Under the pieces are notes generated by a model that made no database searches, was not told the origin of the DNA, and saw only the letters and a list, made by a program, of their open reading frames with translations. From the NCBI GenBank assembly GCA_938091805.1, contig CALKGV010000081.1:1-48461 (forward strand): a DNA stretch of 48,461 nt, read 5' to 3'. Shown here piece after piece: positions 1-8,768 of this stretch (its first letter is position 1; each line of letters starts with the position of its first letter). The DNA comes from an uncultured archaeon. GTDB taxonomy: Archaea > Thermoproteota > Bathyarchaeia > Bathyarchaeales > DTEX01. A program made the translations under genes and the position numbers.

Positions 1-21
1 TAAAAGAGGGAAAATGGGGAC

Positions 22-162
22 TCACTTCAAAGATTGCCTAACATGCTCTAGCCTTTCATCCACATCATCTAACCCTAGACGCCTAAGCTCCTCCGAAGTC
101 GGGATGCCATTTTCATCCCAACCCGCAGCCCTATAATACTCTTTCCTTGAAACGTAATATTT
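22..162 (-). pseudogene. C-terminal remnant of aldehyde:ferredoxin oxidoreductase
   Basis: Read on the minus strand, this short open stretch gives a tail containing YYRAAGWDENGIPTSEEL followed by RRLGLDD, ending in a TGA at 22-24. That is the usual C-terminus of tungsten-dependent aldehyde:ferredoxin oxidoreductases (YY..RGWDE.GIPT.E.L..LGL). An in-frame TAG at 163-165 precedes it, and the surface-protein gene begins only 28 bases upstream, so the catalytic body is missing. I call it a decayed fragment. The identity rests on a motif recalled from the family, over only 46 residues. Confidence 0.7.
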
Positions 163-192
163 CTAAATGATTAATTTAAGGATTAGGTTAAA

Positions 193-1674
193 CTATTTGT
201 ATGCGTAGCTCCGTTTTCGCCTTCTAATATATGCATATGCCACCCAGGCAGCTATCACGCTAACCGCAACTGCCGCTCCTATTGCGATAATATTGGTGAG
301 GGGGAAAGCCTCCGTTAAAGGAGTTAAGGATATTTGGCGGGTAATATGCACCGTTTCTATGCATGGGACAACGGTTCCAGGGTGCTCAAGCCCTTGGTTT
401 TCCGGGATCTTAGGCCAATGAACTGCTTGAATAATGATGTTGCCATCGCTCTTTATCACGTGCATCCCCGGCTGAGTTATTAAGATAGGCTTATCAGCAT
501 CCGCAATCATAACTGTTCCGTCAACTTCAATCCGAGCGCTTCCACCGGCAAATATGTAGGCTTCGCAAGTGGAGTTTATTGGCAGATATATTGGCATATA
601 CTCGTTCGGCTTAACACCTATGAAGATAACACCGGCTCCATAACCCCAATTTCCGAAGTCTGGCCACTGAGAAGATCGGAAAAAGTATCCGTCATGGATG
701 AACGAAAGCGAGATTGGCGCGCTGCTTTCAACCTTTATTGCATCAGCTTTAACTTTGAACCTAACACTATCTTCAGCCTCAACTTTGGCCTCAAATAGTA
801 TCTGCCTAGTCGTTAAATCGTACACCTTGAAATCCGCCGTCTTAATGGCAGAGACGCGGAAGCCATAATCCTCCACCTCATTTATTGTCGTAGCTGCAGC
901 CGTGTAAAAGTCTGTTCCAACAAACCCGCCCTGAACAGATGGTACAGCAAAGCTATAGTGGTAGCTTCCTCGCCCCCCGGGATCCCCAGACTGTACCATT
1001 ACATGTCCTGTTGATTCAATCTTATATACGTGCCATGGATGCAGCAGTATCCTTTCAAATGAGTTTGGCTCAAGCGATGGAGATTTAATGATTGTCCCCC
1101 TCTCATCCATTATCTTTATGTCAGATTTCTCTAGGGCAAATATCATGAACCTCCTTTGCAGATCCGATGAAGCTAAAAGGACAAACTCTTTCCCAACGTA
1201 CGATCCATCCGTTGCTGGATAAAAGGTATTTGGGGTGGGAACGGAAGTCTCATTACCTAAGGGTACGCTCTGATAATTTAGAAGTAAAACGCATATCGGG
1301 TTGTTGGACTCGACCTTAAACATCGTTCCATTTCTCAAGAGGACATAATGCTTCTCCATATCGTTTAAGATTGCATGAGATATCATCTCGCCAGCTGTAA
1401 GATTATAAACTTTTACATCTGTCTGATCATTCCATGAGGCTATTGCAAGCAACCATAAAGTGTTCGGTTCGTAGGCTAATTCCAACCCGGAATTAATATC
1501 GAATTGATCGATAAGTTCATAACGCCACAATCTCGAGGGAACAACACCATAATATGTAAATTTCTCTGAAAAACTCGCTTCCAGAGGCATGATCATAAGC
1601 CCTATGGGTAAAATGAGGTTCAAGGATAGAAGAGTTAAGGATAAAATAGAAAGGGTCTTCGCTAAATTATCCAA
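193..1674 (-). CDS. Exported, C-terminally membrane-anchored surface protein
   Basis: This is a 493-residue protein starting at TTG, behind a purine-rich AGGGA-type ribosome binding site. An N-terminal hydrophobic segment (about residues 8-33) looks like a signal peptide. A second one near the C-terminus (about 462-485), followed by RRRKR, looks like a stop-transfer anchor, so most of the chain should face outside. The ectodomain is beta-rich. It has two loosely similar segments ('DGSYVGKEFVLLA' and 'QGGFVGTDFYTAA') and several N-x-S/T sequons. The repeat pattern recalls the IgGFc-binding-type domains of large adhesins, but that is only a resemblance. No catalytic motif is visible. It lies among decayed genes and near two glycoside hydrolases, so a cell-surface role is plausible. 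Confidence 0.75.
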   Translation of the reverse strand: MDNLAKTLSILSLTLLSLNLILPIGLMIMPLEASFSEKFTYYGVVPSRLWRYELIDQFDINSGLELAYEPNTLWLLAIASWNDQTDVKVYNLTAGEMISHAILNDMEKHYVLLRNGTMFKVESNNPICVLLLNYQSVPLGNETSVPTPNTFYPATDGSYVGKEFVLLASSDLQRRFMIFALEKSDIKIMDERGTIIKSPSLEPNSFERILLHPWHVYKIESTGHVMVQSGDPGGRGSYHYSFAVPSVQGGFVGTDFYTAAATTINEVEDYGFRVSAIKTADFKVYDLTTRQILFEAKVEAEDSVRFKVKADAIKVESSAPISLSFIHDGYFFRSSQWPDFGNWGYGAGVIFIGVKPNEYMPIYLPINSTCEAYIFAGGSARIEVDGTVMIADADKPILITQPGMHVIKSDGNIIIQAVHWPKIPENQGLEHPGTVVPCIETVHITRQISLTPLTEAFPLTNIIAIGAAVAVSVIAAWVAYAYIRRRKRSYAYK

Positions 1675-1746
1675 ATAATCCCTTCCCTAAAATGTATCTA
1701 TCGAAATTAAGATATAAAAATCTGATGCTCTTTTAACGAGAATGCT

Positions 1747-1803
1747 GCGGCGTTTACCACCCCTGCAGGGCGGCTCCGATAAGGGTGGAAAACTAACAGC
1801 CGC
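1747..1803. repeat. Nested inverted repeat / strong stem-loop of unknown origin
   Basis: GCGGC (1747-1751) pairs with GCCGC (1799-1803). Directly inside it, GTTT-a-CCACCC (1752-1762) pairs with GGGTGG-a-AAAC (1783-1793) with one A.A mismatch. The loop also contains the palindrome CCCTGCAGGG. The stem is too long and nested for chance in this AT-rich spacer. It may be the end hairpin of a lost IS605-type element or a structured RNA. Nothing in the sequence decides which. Confidence 0.6.
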
Positions 1804-1914
1804 TAACCCTCACCTATGCAATAGTAAAAATGTTAGGAGTAATCTATGTAAACCCATATATTAGCAATTACAAAAATCTTATTAAAGAGCAGGAGAGAAA
1901 AATTCCCATTAAAG

Positions 1915-1925
1915 TTTTTATTTAT
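1915..1925 (+). promoter_or_regulatory. Probable TATA box of tRNA-Pro
   Basis: TTTTTATTTAT lies 35-45 bases before the mature 5' end of the tRNA. That is suitable for an archaeal box A serving a precursor with a short 5' leader. It is inferred from sequence only. Confidence 0.4.
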
Positions 1926-1959
1926 CTAAAAGTTTGATTAAATGTGTAGACACCAATCT

Positions 1960-2037
1960 GGGGCTGTGGGCTAGCTTGGTCTAGGCTACGAGCTTCGGGC
2001 GCTCGTGACGGGAGTTCAAATCTCTCCAGCCCCACCA
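1960..2037 (+). tRNA. tRNA-Pro (anticodon CGG)
   Basis: The acceptor strands GGGGCTG (1960-1966) and CAGCCCC (2027-2033) pair perfectly. The anticodon stem CGAGC/GCTCG encloses the loop TTCGGGC, with anticodon CGG at 1996-1998. The T arm is GGGAG-TTCAAAT-CTCTC. The discriminator is A and the CCA tail is encoded in the DNA (2035-2037). No intron is needed to fold it, unlike the other tRNA in this window. Confidence 0.95.
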
Positions 2038-2473
2038 TACTAAGGCTTCATTTAGCCATCTTCTTGAGTTTAGTTTGGGAGAAGAGGGTAAACCCGTTTA
2101 GATTTCCATCTGCTTTCATGATGGGCTTCTTATCAAGAATCCTAAACCTACCCATCCCCCTATTTTCCGCATGTGAAGCCCAGAACTTTAAGAGGGCATA
2201 TTTAATCACGCTCCTTCTTGTGCAGGGTTTATAGCATCCTCATGTAGGAGCCGCTAAGCCGTCCTAAAACTACTCTCTTCCCTGATTTGAAATTACTACA
2301 GTTGTTATCCCTGAGAGAAAATTACCACTATAGTAATTTTATTGGCGTGTGCATTACGCATGCTGCTTTTGCTCAGCCACCTTAAACCCGCCGTCTAAGC
2401 TCAACAAACAAGTCGTGAGTTCTCCATAACGGCCTTATAAAAAGGACTCCATAAAACAGTTGTATAGGCTTAT
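2038..2473. other. Gene-poor spacer with a possible decayed frame
   Basis: No intact gene is visible in this 436-base stretch. On the minus strand, 2048 to about 2230 is open for roughly 60 codons (C-terminal part KADGNLNGFTLFSQ, then TKLKKMAK) but is cut upstream by a stop and has no recognisable relative. It may be the tail of a lost gene. A small inverted repeat, AAATTACTA at 2290-2298 and TAGTAATTTT at 2331-2340, lies to its right. The rest is featureless to me. Confidence 0.3.
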
Positions 2474-2806
2474 TTAATCTTTTCGTTGAATTGGATATGC
2501 CCCATATTCCTGGAACGCTTCATACATTGCCAAGATATTCTTTATCGGAATTCTGGGCTGGACATTATGTACGGTGTTGAAGACGAAGCCTCCGCCCGGA
2601 GCGAATATTTGAATGCGTTCACGAACTTCTTTTTTTAACCTGGTCGAGGGTACCAAACGGTAAGGTTCGCTGAGTATCCACGTCGCCCAAAAAGTGATCT
2701 TTTCCCCGTATTTCGATTTGAATCTCTGCGGATCCATGTTTGCAGCTGAGGTTTGAACTGGATTTGGAATGTCGAAGCCAGCTTCGATGAAGCCTTTGAT
2801 TAACCG
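2474..2806 (-). pseudogene. Uroporphyrinogen decarboxylase family (MtaA/CmuA-like) remnant
   Basis: The minus strand encodes the last third of a URO-D-fold protein: 'FIEAGFDIPNPVQTSAANMDP', 'KYGEKITFW', then 'IFAPGGGFVFNTVHN'. Between KITFW and VRERI the reading frame slips. The missing family motif is found in the next frame as GDVDTQRTLPFGT, and the original frame then resumes. Two compensating indels therefore interrupt it, and about 220 N-terminal residues are absent because the GH43-like gene begins its 3' end here. Relatives are methyltransferase or demethylase-type URO-D proteins. The remnant is not expected to be functional. Confidence 0.85.
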
Positions 2807-2808
2807 CT

Positions 2809-4134
2809 CTATTCTATTTTGTCTCCGGGGAGAACGGGTTGAATCCACTTATACGTCGGTATCTCATTTGCAATTTTAATCTTTAATGGAATCTTCCAAA
2901 TATATCTTCCCATACCATTAAGGCGGGTTTTTCCAGGTCTACGCGCATGGAATATCAGAAAATATTGATCATCCAACTTAACTATGTTCCCTATGCCAGG
3001 GCCATTCATGTATTCCCCGACATAGTTAGGCCAGTTTTTCTTCTCAGTTTGGAGAAGGTAAAGTATCTCCCCGCTTTTATTCACATTGCCCCATACATTT
3101 TCAGGGTCAGGTACAATTATCTTTTTGTATGTTTCACCTGGAGGCGGGATTAAAGAGTCGGAGAACGCCGCTCCAATCTTATAGTTATAATCATCAAAGT
3201 CTCCGACGCTGTATAGAAGCACATATTTACCCCGGATCTTCTGAATGATGACGCTTTCAACAATCTGGATATAACCGGGATTACGATCTTCAGAACGGTA
3301 TCCTTCCGGACTTAGAATGGGGCGTGGGGAGAAGTCTGGATCAAGCGTTGCAGGATCAAGCATCCTCCAGGCTTTGATGTGAATATCTACACCTAAGGTT
3401 TCATCTGGATATCCAGCGTTATATATTAGATATAGGTCCCCGTTTTCATCGCGTAAGACATTACAGTCATAAGCAAACCAGCCTCTGTCAACGTTCCCAA
3501 TCAAAATTTTATCGAGACGCCATTTTGTAATAGGGTTCTCTTCCGTCCACATCTGTCCTGGTTGAGGCGCAAAATGGGCTATTACGGTCTTAAAATCGCC
3601 GAAATGTAAAGTAGCGTAGCCATGGTAGGTTCCATCCACATGCCTGTAGACGATGAACCTCCAAAATTCTTTAACTCGACCGCTCTCTTCGGCGAAATCG
3701 AGATCTAAAGAGAACGCCTTAAGATCGCCCTTTGAGAATGTTCGGGTGCGGAAAAACAGGGTGGATGTTCCAAAAATATAATAGTACTGACCATCCTTAA
3801 ACACGAAGGGATCAGGTAATCCATGACTCCCAGTGAGACTTTCATCAATAAACGGCTCGATTATGGTTTTCCTTAAACCTTCATGTAGATGCCACGTAAA
3901 CATTACACACGCACCTACAATAATCATTGATATTACTGCAACAAAGAGATTACATTTCTTGTTATACCGTAATAATGAGCGGGCGCTTCTCATAAACAAA
4001 AATTGAAATGAATCTCCAAGTCTCGCAATCTTTAAAGTGCACATCATCAGGCAATCTTGAACGACAGCGCTTAAACACGGCGTAGTTATGTTCGCCTCCA
4101 AGGGCACGCCTTGTCTTGCGAGTGATAAAGCCAT
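2809..4134 (-). CDS. GH43/GH32-type five-bladed propeller glycoside hydrolase, membrane anchored
   Basis: From about residue 100 the protein has the spacing of a family-43-like glycosidase. 'GLPDPFVFKDGQYYYIFGTS' carries the first-blade Asp (general base type), 'WFAYDCNVLRDENGDLYLIY' carries the middle Asp, and 'VESVIIQKIRGKYVLLYS' carries a Glu that could be the acid. Repeated D-G-x-Y-Y/Y-L-I-Y strands mark the blades. A single hydrophobic segment (about 62-80) would anchor it with the catalytic part outside. The first 47 residues look unnatural for a signal anchor. ATG at 3991-3993 (MRSARSLL) is an alternative start, while the chosen start has GGTGA seven bases ahead. The substrate (arabinan, xylan or another plant-type glycan) cannot be read from sequence. 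Its stop lies against the URO-D remnant. Confidence 0.7.
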   Translation of the reverse strand: MALSLARQGVPLEANITTPCLSAVVQDCLMMCTLKIARLGDSFQFLFMRSARSLLRYNKKCNLFVAVISMIIVGACVMFTWHLHEGLRKTIIEPFIDESLTGSHGLPDPFVFKDGQYYYIFGTSTLFFRTRTFSKGDLKAFSLDLDFAEESGRVKEFWRFIVYRHVDGTYHGYATLHFGDFKTVIAHFAPQPGQMWTEENPITKWRLDKILIGNVDRGWFAYDCNVLRDENGDLYLIYNAGYPDETLGVDIHIKAWRMLDPATLDPDFSPRPILSPEGYRSEDRNPGYIQIVESVIIQKIRGKYVLLYSVGDFDDYNYKIGAAFSDSLIPPPGETYKKIIVPDPENVWGNVNKSGEILYLLQTEKKNWPNYVGEYMNGPGIGNIVKLDDQYFLIFHARRPGKTRLNGMGRYIWKIPLKIKIANEIPTYKWIQPVLPGDKIE

Positions 4135-5005
4135 CTTTTGTTCACCGTTAAATCGACTTAAACACCGCAGTCACATTAATTCCTTTCCAAACGCATCATT
4201 ATTTATTGAGATGATAAAAATTAAACGACTTAAAAACCTATTTTAGGCGTCGCATCTATCCCCTCTCTTGAAAGCGCTTCTTTCAGCCGTGTCAAGTTGC
4301 AGATTTTTCTTAATTCCAAGACTGGAGGATGTTTTCTGACAGAGTTTTTCTAAAATTCGTTTACTACTATTTTAGCGATTTTTATCCAGTGCTTTGTGGC
4401 TTAATTTCTATTATTGATTGTTTTTGGTCTCTTTTTCATTTTCGGATTATTTTCTGTCGAATTTTTTGGCGGCTGAATTATCCCTCAAACAGCGATGGCC
4501 GTAAGATTTCACTTGAAATCCAACATTTAAATGAAAATTGAGCCCAATATTACGGGAAATATACCGAAAATGGAGCGGAAGGGAAAAAGAAGTATTTCGT
4601 ATCTCATAATCCTACTTATCCTCCATCGCCCGGCGTTTTAATCAGCCTAATCGCCCTACGCCTTTCTGGAGGTCCCCTATCAGCCCTAGCGTTACGCCTA
4701 GGCTTAATGATGGAGGCTTACACTCACCCTCTTAAGCAGCTTATAGGCTTTAGCGGAATCTTAAGCTCTAACCCTAATCAGTAATGCCTCTAAGCGTAGG
4801 AGGATAGTATCCATTCGTAGACTATTCATGGCGTATGGATGGAATAAGGCATATTAAATAAATAGCGCACAAAGCCAGAAACAAAACAGCCCTCAGAAGA
4901 TCAAGGCTTAGAATGAGTTCACCACGCCTGATTAAGCGCTCGTCGATAATCCTTCCAATTCATAAAACAGAAAACAGACAAATAGAAAATCACTCGCATT
5001 TAACC
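4135..5005. other. Long spacer without a recognisable gene
   Basis: 871 bases hold no convincing gene. The left part (4300-4550) is very AT-rich, and its plus-strand open frame is Phe/Ile-rich low complexity. From 4543 the same plus-strand frame stays open for about 80 codons (including PGVLISLIALRL and LMMEAYTHPLKQL) to a TAA near 4782, but it has no start and no family I recognise. Recurrent AGGCTTA/TAAGCCT words at 4690-4860 suggest old repeat debris. I see no tRNA or CRISPR structure. Confidence 0.35.
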
Positions 5006-5809
5006 TCAACAACAATAAAGTTTTATTTTTGTTGCGGTAACTCTTACTATCTCCGCCCCGAGTTCCCTGACATAGCCCTCCGCAGCTTTCAAGGCAATAT
5101 TAATCGCCTCATCCTTCGAAACTCTAACCTCAGAGCTACCGATTTTCCAAAGGTTCCATCCATCGTAGAAATGAAGAAGCAGATTATCTACAGTGCTGAT
5201 GCTGAAGCCAAAGATGGGTGGGCTTCTTAAACCATTGACCACATGCCTCCAACTAAAATCAACATAGTTATCTTTAATATCAACGTAAACCCCAAAAACT
5301 AAGCTATTCTTCTCCACAGTTGAGTTCTCTAGCACATTAATTTCCTCTAAGAATGGCAATATTTTGTTACAATATGGGGCATTAAAGAAGTTTTTATATC
5401 TTTCTAGAAAGGTTCTTGCTTCATTAATTAGATCCAAGGAATGTTGGAACTTCATCTTAGGCTTACCTTGACAGTTTAGCACCCGGTACCATTCTAGCAT
5501 GCCATCCATAAACTCCACCGAAATCTCTATAATGTCATTTTCCTCTTTAAGGAGAAGAAGAATAGTATCCGTCGCATGCTTAGAAAAAACCTTAAACTCC
5601 GGTCTTGCATTCCTATCGGTTATAAATTTATATGACACGTCGCAGGCTTCCATATCAATGCCAATCACATCCCTTAAGAAAGTAAAGGCAGAATTTCTTT
5701 CAACCGCTTCAATCTCCTCAATGGACTGAGCCCGGCTCTGTGGACAAACTAGGGCAAAAAGCAAAGCCAAAACCATCATAAACATAAGATGCCCTTTTTT
5801 CATAAGCAT
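5006..5809 (-). CDS. Secreted protein of unknown function, probably C-terminally truncated
   Basis: The start is set at ATG 5807-5809 because GGTGAGG lies just upstream and the product then opens with a textbook signal peptide (MLMKKGH..., a hydrophobic run, cleavage near SRAQS). An upstream in-frame Met would add 18 residues with no such site. The mature part has an alpha/beta PepSY-like flavour: a charged helix, then 'SSEVRVSKDEAINIALKAAE', which resembles the helix preceding repeats in secreted archaeal PepSY/YcdB-like proteins. It ends abruptly in KIKLYCC where such proteins normally continue, so the 3' part may be lost. No catalytic residues are evident. It stands alone, facing the spacer. 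Confidence 0.65.
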   Translation of the reverse strand: MLMKKGHLMFMMVLALLFALVCPQSRAQSIEEIEAVERNSAFTFLRDVIGIDMEACDVSYKFITDRNARPEFKVFSKHATDTILLLLKEENDIIEISVEFMDGMLEWYRVLNCQGKPKMKFQHSLDLINEARTFLERYKNFFNAPYCNKILPFLEEINVLENSTVEKNSLVFGVYVDIKDNYVDFSWRHVVNGLRSPPIFGFSISTVDNLLLHFYDGWNLWKIGSSEVRVSKDEAINIALKAAEGYVRELGAEIVRVTATKIKLYCC

Positions 5810-5971
5810 AATTCCCTCACCCTTTTTATGAAGCTGGATCATAGTTCGGTATAAAAAATGCATCTCTCAAATTGATTTGTGTTATTATTAATGTTGAACG
5901 TTATTTTAGCGGCATAATCAAGAGCCTGTTTTACATTATTACCAAGTTTAAAGATGGCGTAATAGAAGTTT

Positions 5972-6345
5972 TTACGAATTTTCTGCCAGCCTCTTGCGCT
6001 CCACCAAGATTTTTTCCAAGGAATGGTGCTTCATTATAAAAACCGATGAACACATATCCATTGTTGTCCGGGTTCTTGTAGCCATATCTATATATATCGC
6101 TTTCGGGGAAAAAGCCGCATATAAACCGACAAAACTGTCACCAAAATGCAAGTAGATGCTCATCACCTTGAGATTATGAAATGAGAAATGGATCCATATT
6201 TCGATGAATAATGAAGGATTCATACCATTATTCGTTTAAATCCGACTTGGGTGTCAAATCCAAAATTATCGGTTGCTGACACAATTCCCTTGCCCTCGTT
6301 TAAGATTTCATACCCCCTATTGCAGGTTTCCACTAGAAGGCAAAA
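5972..6345 (-). pseudogene. Possible decayed gene (unidentified)
   Basis: No single frame spans this stretch on the minus strand. However, coding-like pieces occur in different frames: 'GYEILNEGKGIVSATDNFGF' ending at a TGA near 6221, 'FFPESDIYRYGYKNPDNNGY' around 6050-6115, and 'NEAPFLGKNLGGAQEAG' around 5985-6035. The last two join through a one-base shift. An 83-residue frame starting at 6223 cuts across these pieces and is probably not real. I do not recognise the family. Confidence 0.35.
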
Positions 6346-6401
6346 ATCTTTATTAGGCTACAAGATTGCAAATAAACTCAAAGAATGGAGGCTGATTTAT
6401 T

Positions 6402-8768
6402 ATGGAGAAACATAATTTGGACAGGCAGTGGCTTTTCAGTTTCGGCGCGCCTAGCCCTTTTGTAAAGAAGGCTGAAGGCATCGTTGTGGATTTACCTCAC
6501 GATTTCAGCATCATTCAAAAACGTGATCCCAATGCGCCCTCAGGCCCTAGCAACGGCTATTTCCCCGGTGGGATGGCAACATATGAAAAAACAATCTTCA
6601 TCCCTGTCGATTGGAGTGGGAAGAAGGTTATCCTTGAGTTCGAGGGCGTTTATATGAATGCCGTTGTGCATTTCAACAATAACATTGTGGCTAAACACCC
6701 ATACGGTTACACCAGCTTTCACTGCGACCTAACCCCATATCTGCGTTATGGTCAGGAAAATAAGATCCGCGTCTTCGTGAACAACAGCGCTCAGCCGAAC
6801 ACCCGCTGGTACAGCGGCTCAGGCATATACCGCCACGTATGGCTGCTGGTCGGCGAGAGCATCCATATACCTCCCTGGGGCGTCTATGTTACAACTCCAA
6901 AAGTCTCCCCCGAAGCCTCTACGGTTTCTGTCAGAACCACCGTTGAAAATTCCGGCCAGGCAGCGGCTAAAGTTACGGTCCGCACAACGCTGCTGACAGC
7001 CTCAGGCTCAGAGGCCGCTAGGGGAGAAGTCGAATTGGATGTTCCCGCCGGAGGCTCAGTTGAGGCTGATCAAGAGCTCGAGGTATTCTCTCCCAATCTT
7101 TGGTCTGTTGAGAACCCGTACCTTTACACTTTGAGAAGTGAGATCATATATGACGGCAGAGTTATTGATAAAACTGATACTAAAATAGGAATACGCTCAA
7201 TATCTTTCGATCCGCATAACGGCTTCAGGTTGAACGGCGTCCCTGTTAAGCTCAGGGGTGGCTGTGTACATCATGACTGCGGGCTGCTTGGAGCCGCGGC
7301 GTATGATCGGGCTGAGGAACGCAAGGTTGAGCTTCTTAAAGCCAACGGATTCAACGCGGTGCGCTGCGCCCACAACCCGCCTTCGCCGGCCTTTCTGGAT
7401 GCTTGCGATAGGCTGGGCATGCTAGTTATAGATGAGATCTTCGATTGCTGGCGAGAGGCGAAAAATCCTAATGATTATAGCCTTTATTTCGAGGAGTGGT
7501 GGCAGAGAGACCTGGCTTCCATGATACTTCGCGACCGCAACCATCCATGCATCATCATGTGGTCAATCGGCAATGAAATCCCGGAGCTAACGGGTTTTTC
7601 AGAGGGCTACTCGTACGCACGCAAATTAGCGGACTTCATCCGCAGCCTAGATAATACAAGGGCAATTACAAGCGCTCTGACCGAATATTTCCTTTATCCC
7701 TTAATCGCCGCCGATTTAAACCTCGAAAGGAAAATCCCTGATGAGCTCTGGATAGAGCATTCTTCCAAGTTCGCAGAGCCCCTGGATGTTGTGGGCTACA
7801 ACTATATGATACATCGCTACGATGGCGATGGAAAAAACTTCCCCGATCGCATAATATGCGGCACAGAGAGCTTCCCCTCGATGGCCTTCGACTACTGGGA
7901 AGCCGTTGAGAGGTTGCCCTACGTCATCGGCGACTTCGTCTGGACAGCCATCGACTACCTCGGCGAGGCGGGTATTGGACGGGTCAAATATGAGGGTGAG
8001 GATTTTTCGTTCCTCAGTCCCTATCCTTGGCATCAAGCATTCTGCGGCGACATCGACATATGCGGCTTCAAGAGACCCCAGTCTTACTACCGTGACTGCG
8101 TTTGGGGTATATCAAAAGCTCCCTATATCGCAGTCCATAAACCAGAGACTTATGGCAAAAAACCTCGTGCTTTGTTTTGGAGCTGGCCTGAGGTTGTCTC
8201 CTCCTGGACTTGGCCGGGTTGCGAAGGAAAGCCGATGGTGGTAGACGTATACAGCACCAGCAGCGAAATTGAACTCTTCCTTAATGGCAGATCCCTAGGT
8301 CGCAAGCCAGCCGGAAAGGTCAACAGATACATTGCCTCGTTCGAGGTCATCTATGAACCTGGCGAACTGGTGGCGGTCGGATATGAAAACGGCGTTGAAA
8401 CCTCACGTAGCGTGTTGAGGACTGCGGGAAAACCTGCAAACATCCGTCTGAAACCTGACAGAAGCGTGTTAAAGGCGGAATTCGGCGACCTTTCCTATGT
8501 GACTGTAGAGATAGTGGATGCTGAAGGCAACATTTGCCACAACGCCACCAACAACATTTATTTTATCGCCTACGGCGTTGGCTCCATCGTGGCTGTAGGC
8601 AACGGAAACCCGGTGTCTGAGGAAATGTACGTTGGGAATCAACGTAAGGTTTATGAAGGACGCGCAATGGTGGTTGTTCGCTCAAATGGTGAACCCGGCG
8701 AGATTGTTCTGACCGCTACAGCCGACGGAATCCCAACGGCAAGTGTAACTATTCGAGTAATGAAATAA
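6402..8768 (+). CDS. Glycoside hydrolase family 2 (beta-galactosidase-type)
   Basis: This 788-residue protein has the GH2 layout: an N-terminal jelly-roll sugar-binding domain (to about 165), an immunoglobulin-like domain (about 175-270), a TIM barrel (about 270-560) and C-terminal beta domains with a 'SSEIELFLNGRSLGRK' module. The acid/base is Glu392 in SIGNEIPE. The nucleophile is Glu489 in ICGTESFP. The barrel entry 'NGFNAVRCAHNPPSPAFLDA' is family-typical. A GGAGG element precedes ATG 6402. There is no signal peptide, so it acts in the cytoplasm or leaks out. It is likely a beta-galactosidase or a related exo-glycosidase; beta-glucuronidase or beta-mannosidase cannot be excluded. It appears single-cistron and intact, unlike its neighbours. 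GC is higher than in the flanking spacers, which is compatible with transfer. Confidence 0.9.
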   Translation: MEKHNLDRQWLFSFGAPSPFVKKAEGIVVDLPHDFSIIQKRDPNAPSGPSNGYFPGGMATYEKTIFIPVDWSGKKVILEFEGVYMNAVVHFNNNIVAKHPYGYTSFHCDLTPYLRYGQENKIRVFVNNSAQPNTRWYSGSGIYRHVWLLVGESIHIPPWGVYVTTPKVSPEASTVSVRTTVENSGQAAAKVTVRTTLLTASGSEAARGEVELDVPAGGSVEADQELEVFSPNLWSVENPYLYTLRSEIIYDGRVIDKTDTKIGIRSISFDPHNGFRLNGVPVKLRGGCVHHDCGLLGAAAYDRAEERKVELLKANGFNAVRCAHNPPSPAFLDACDRLGMLVIDEIFDCWREAKNPNDYSLYFEEWWQRDLASMILRDRNHPCIIMWSIGNEIPELTGFSEGYSYARKLADFIRSLDNTRAITSALTEYFLYPLIAADLNLERKIPDELWIEHSSKFAEPLDVVGYNYMIHRYDGDGKNFPDRIICGTESFPSMAFDYWEAVERLPYVIGDFVWTAIDYLGEAGIGRVKYEGEDFSFLSPYPWHQAFCGDIDICGFKRPQSYYRDCVWGISKAPYIAVHKPETYGKKPRALFWSWPEVVSSWTWPGCEGKPMVVDVYSTSSEIELFLNGRSLGRKPAGKVNRYIASFEVIYEPGELVAVGYENGVETSRSVLRTAGKPANIRLKPDRSVLKAEFGDLSYVTVEIVDAEGNICHNATNNIYFIAYGVGSIVAVGNGNPVSEEMYVGNQRKVYEGRAMVVVRSNGEPGEIVLTATADGIPTASVTIRVMK

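Noticed and set aside
4329-4541. 70-codon frame rich in Phe, Tyr and Ile
   Set aside because: Low-complexity AT-rich DNA gives such frames by chance; no ribosome binding site.
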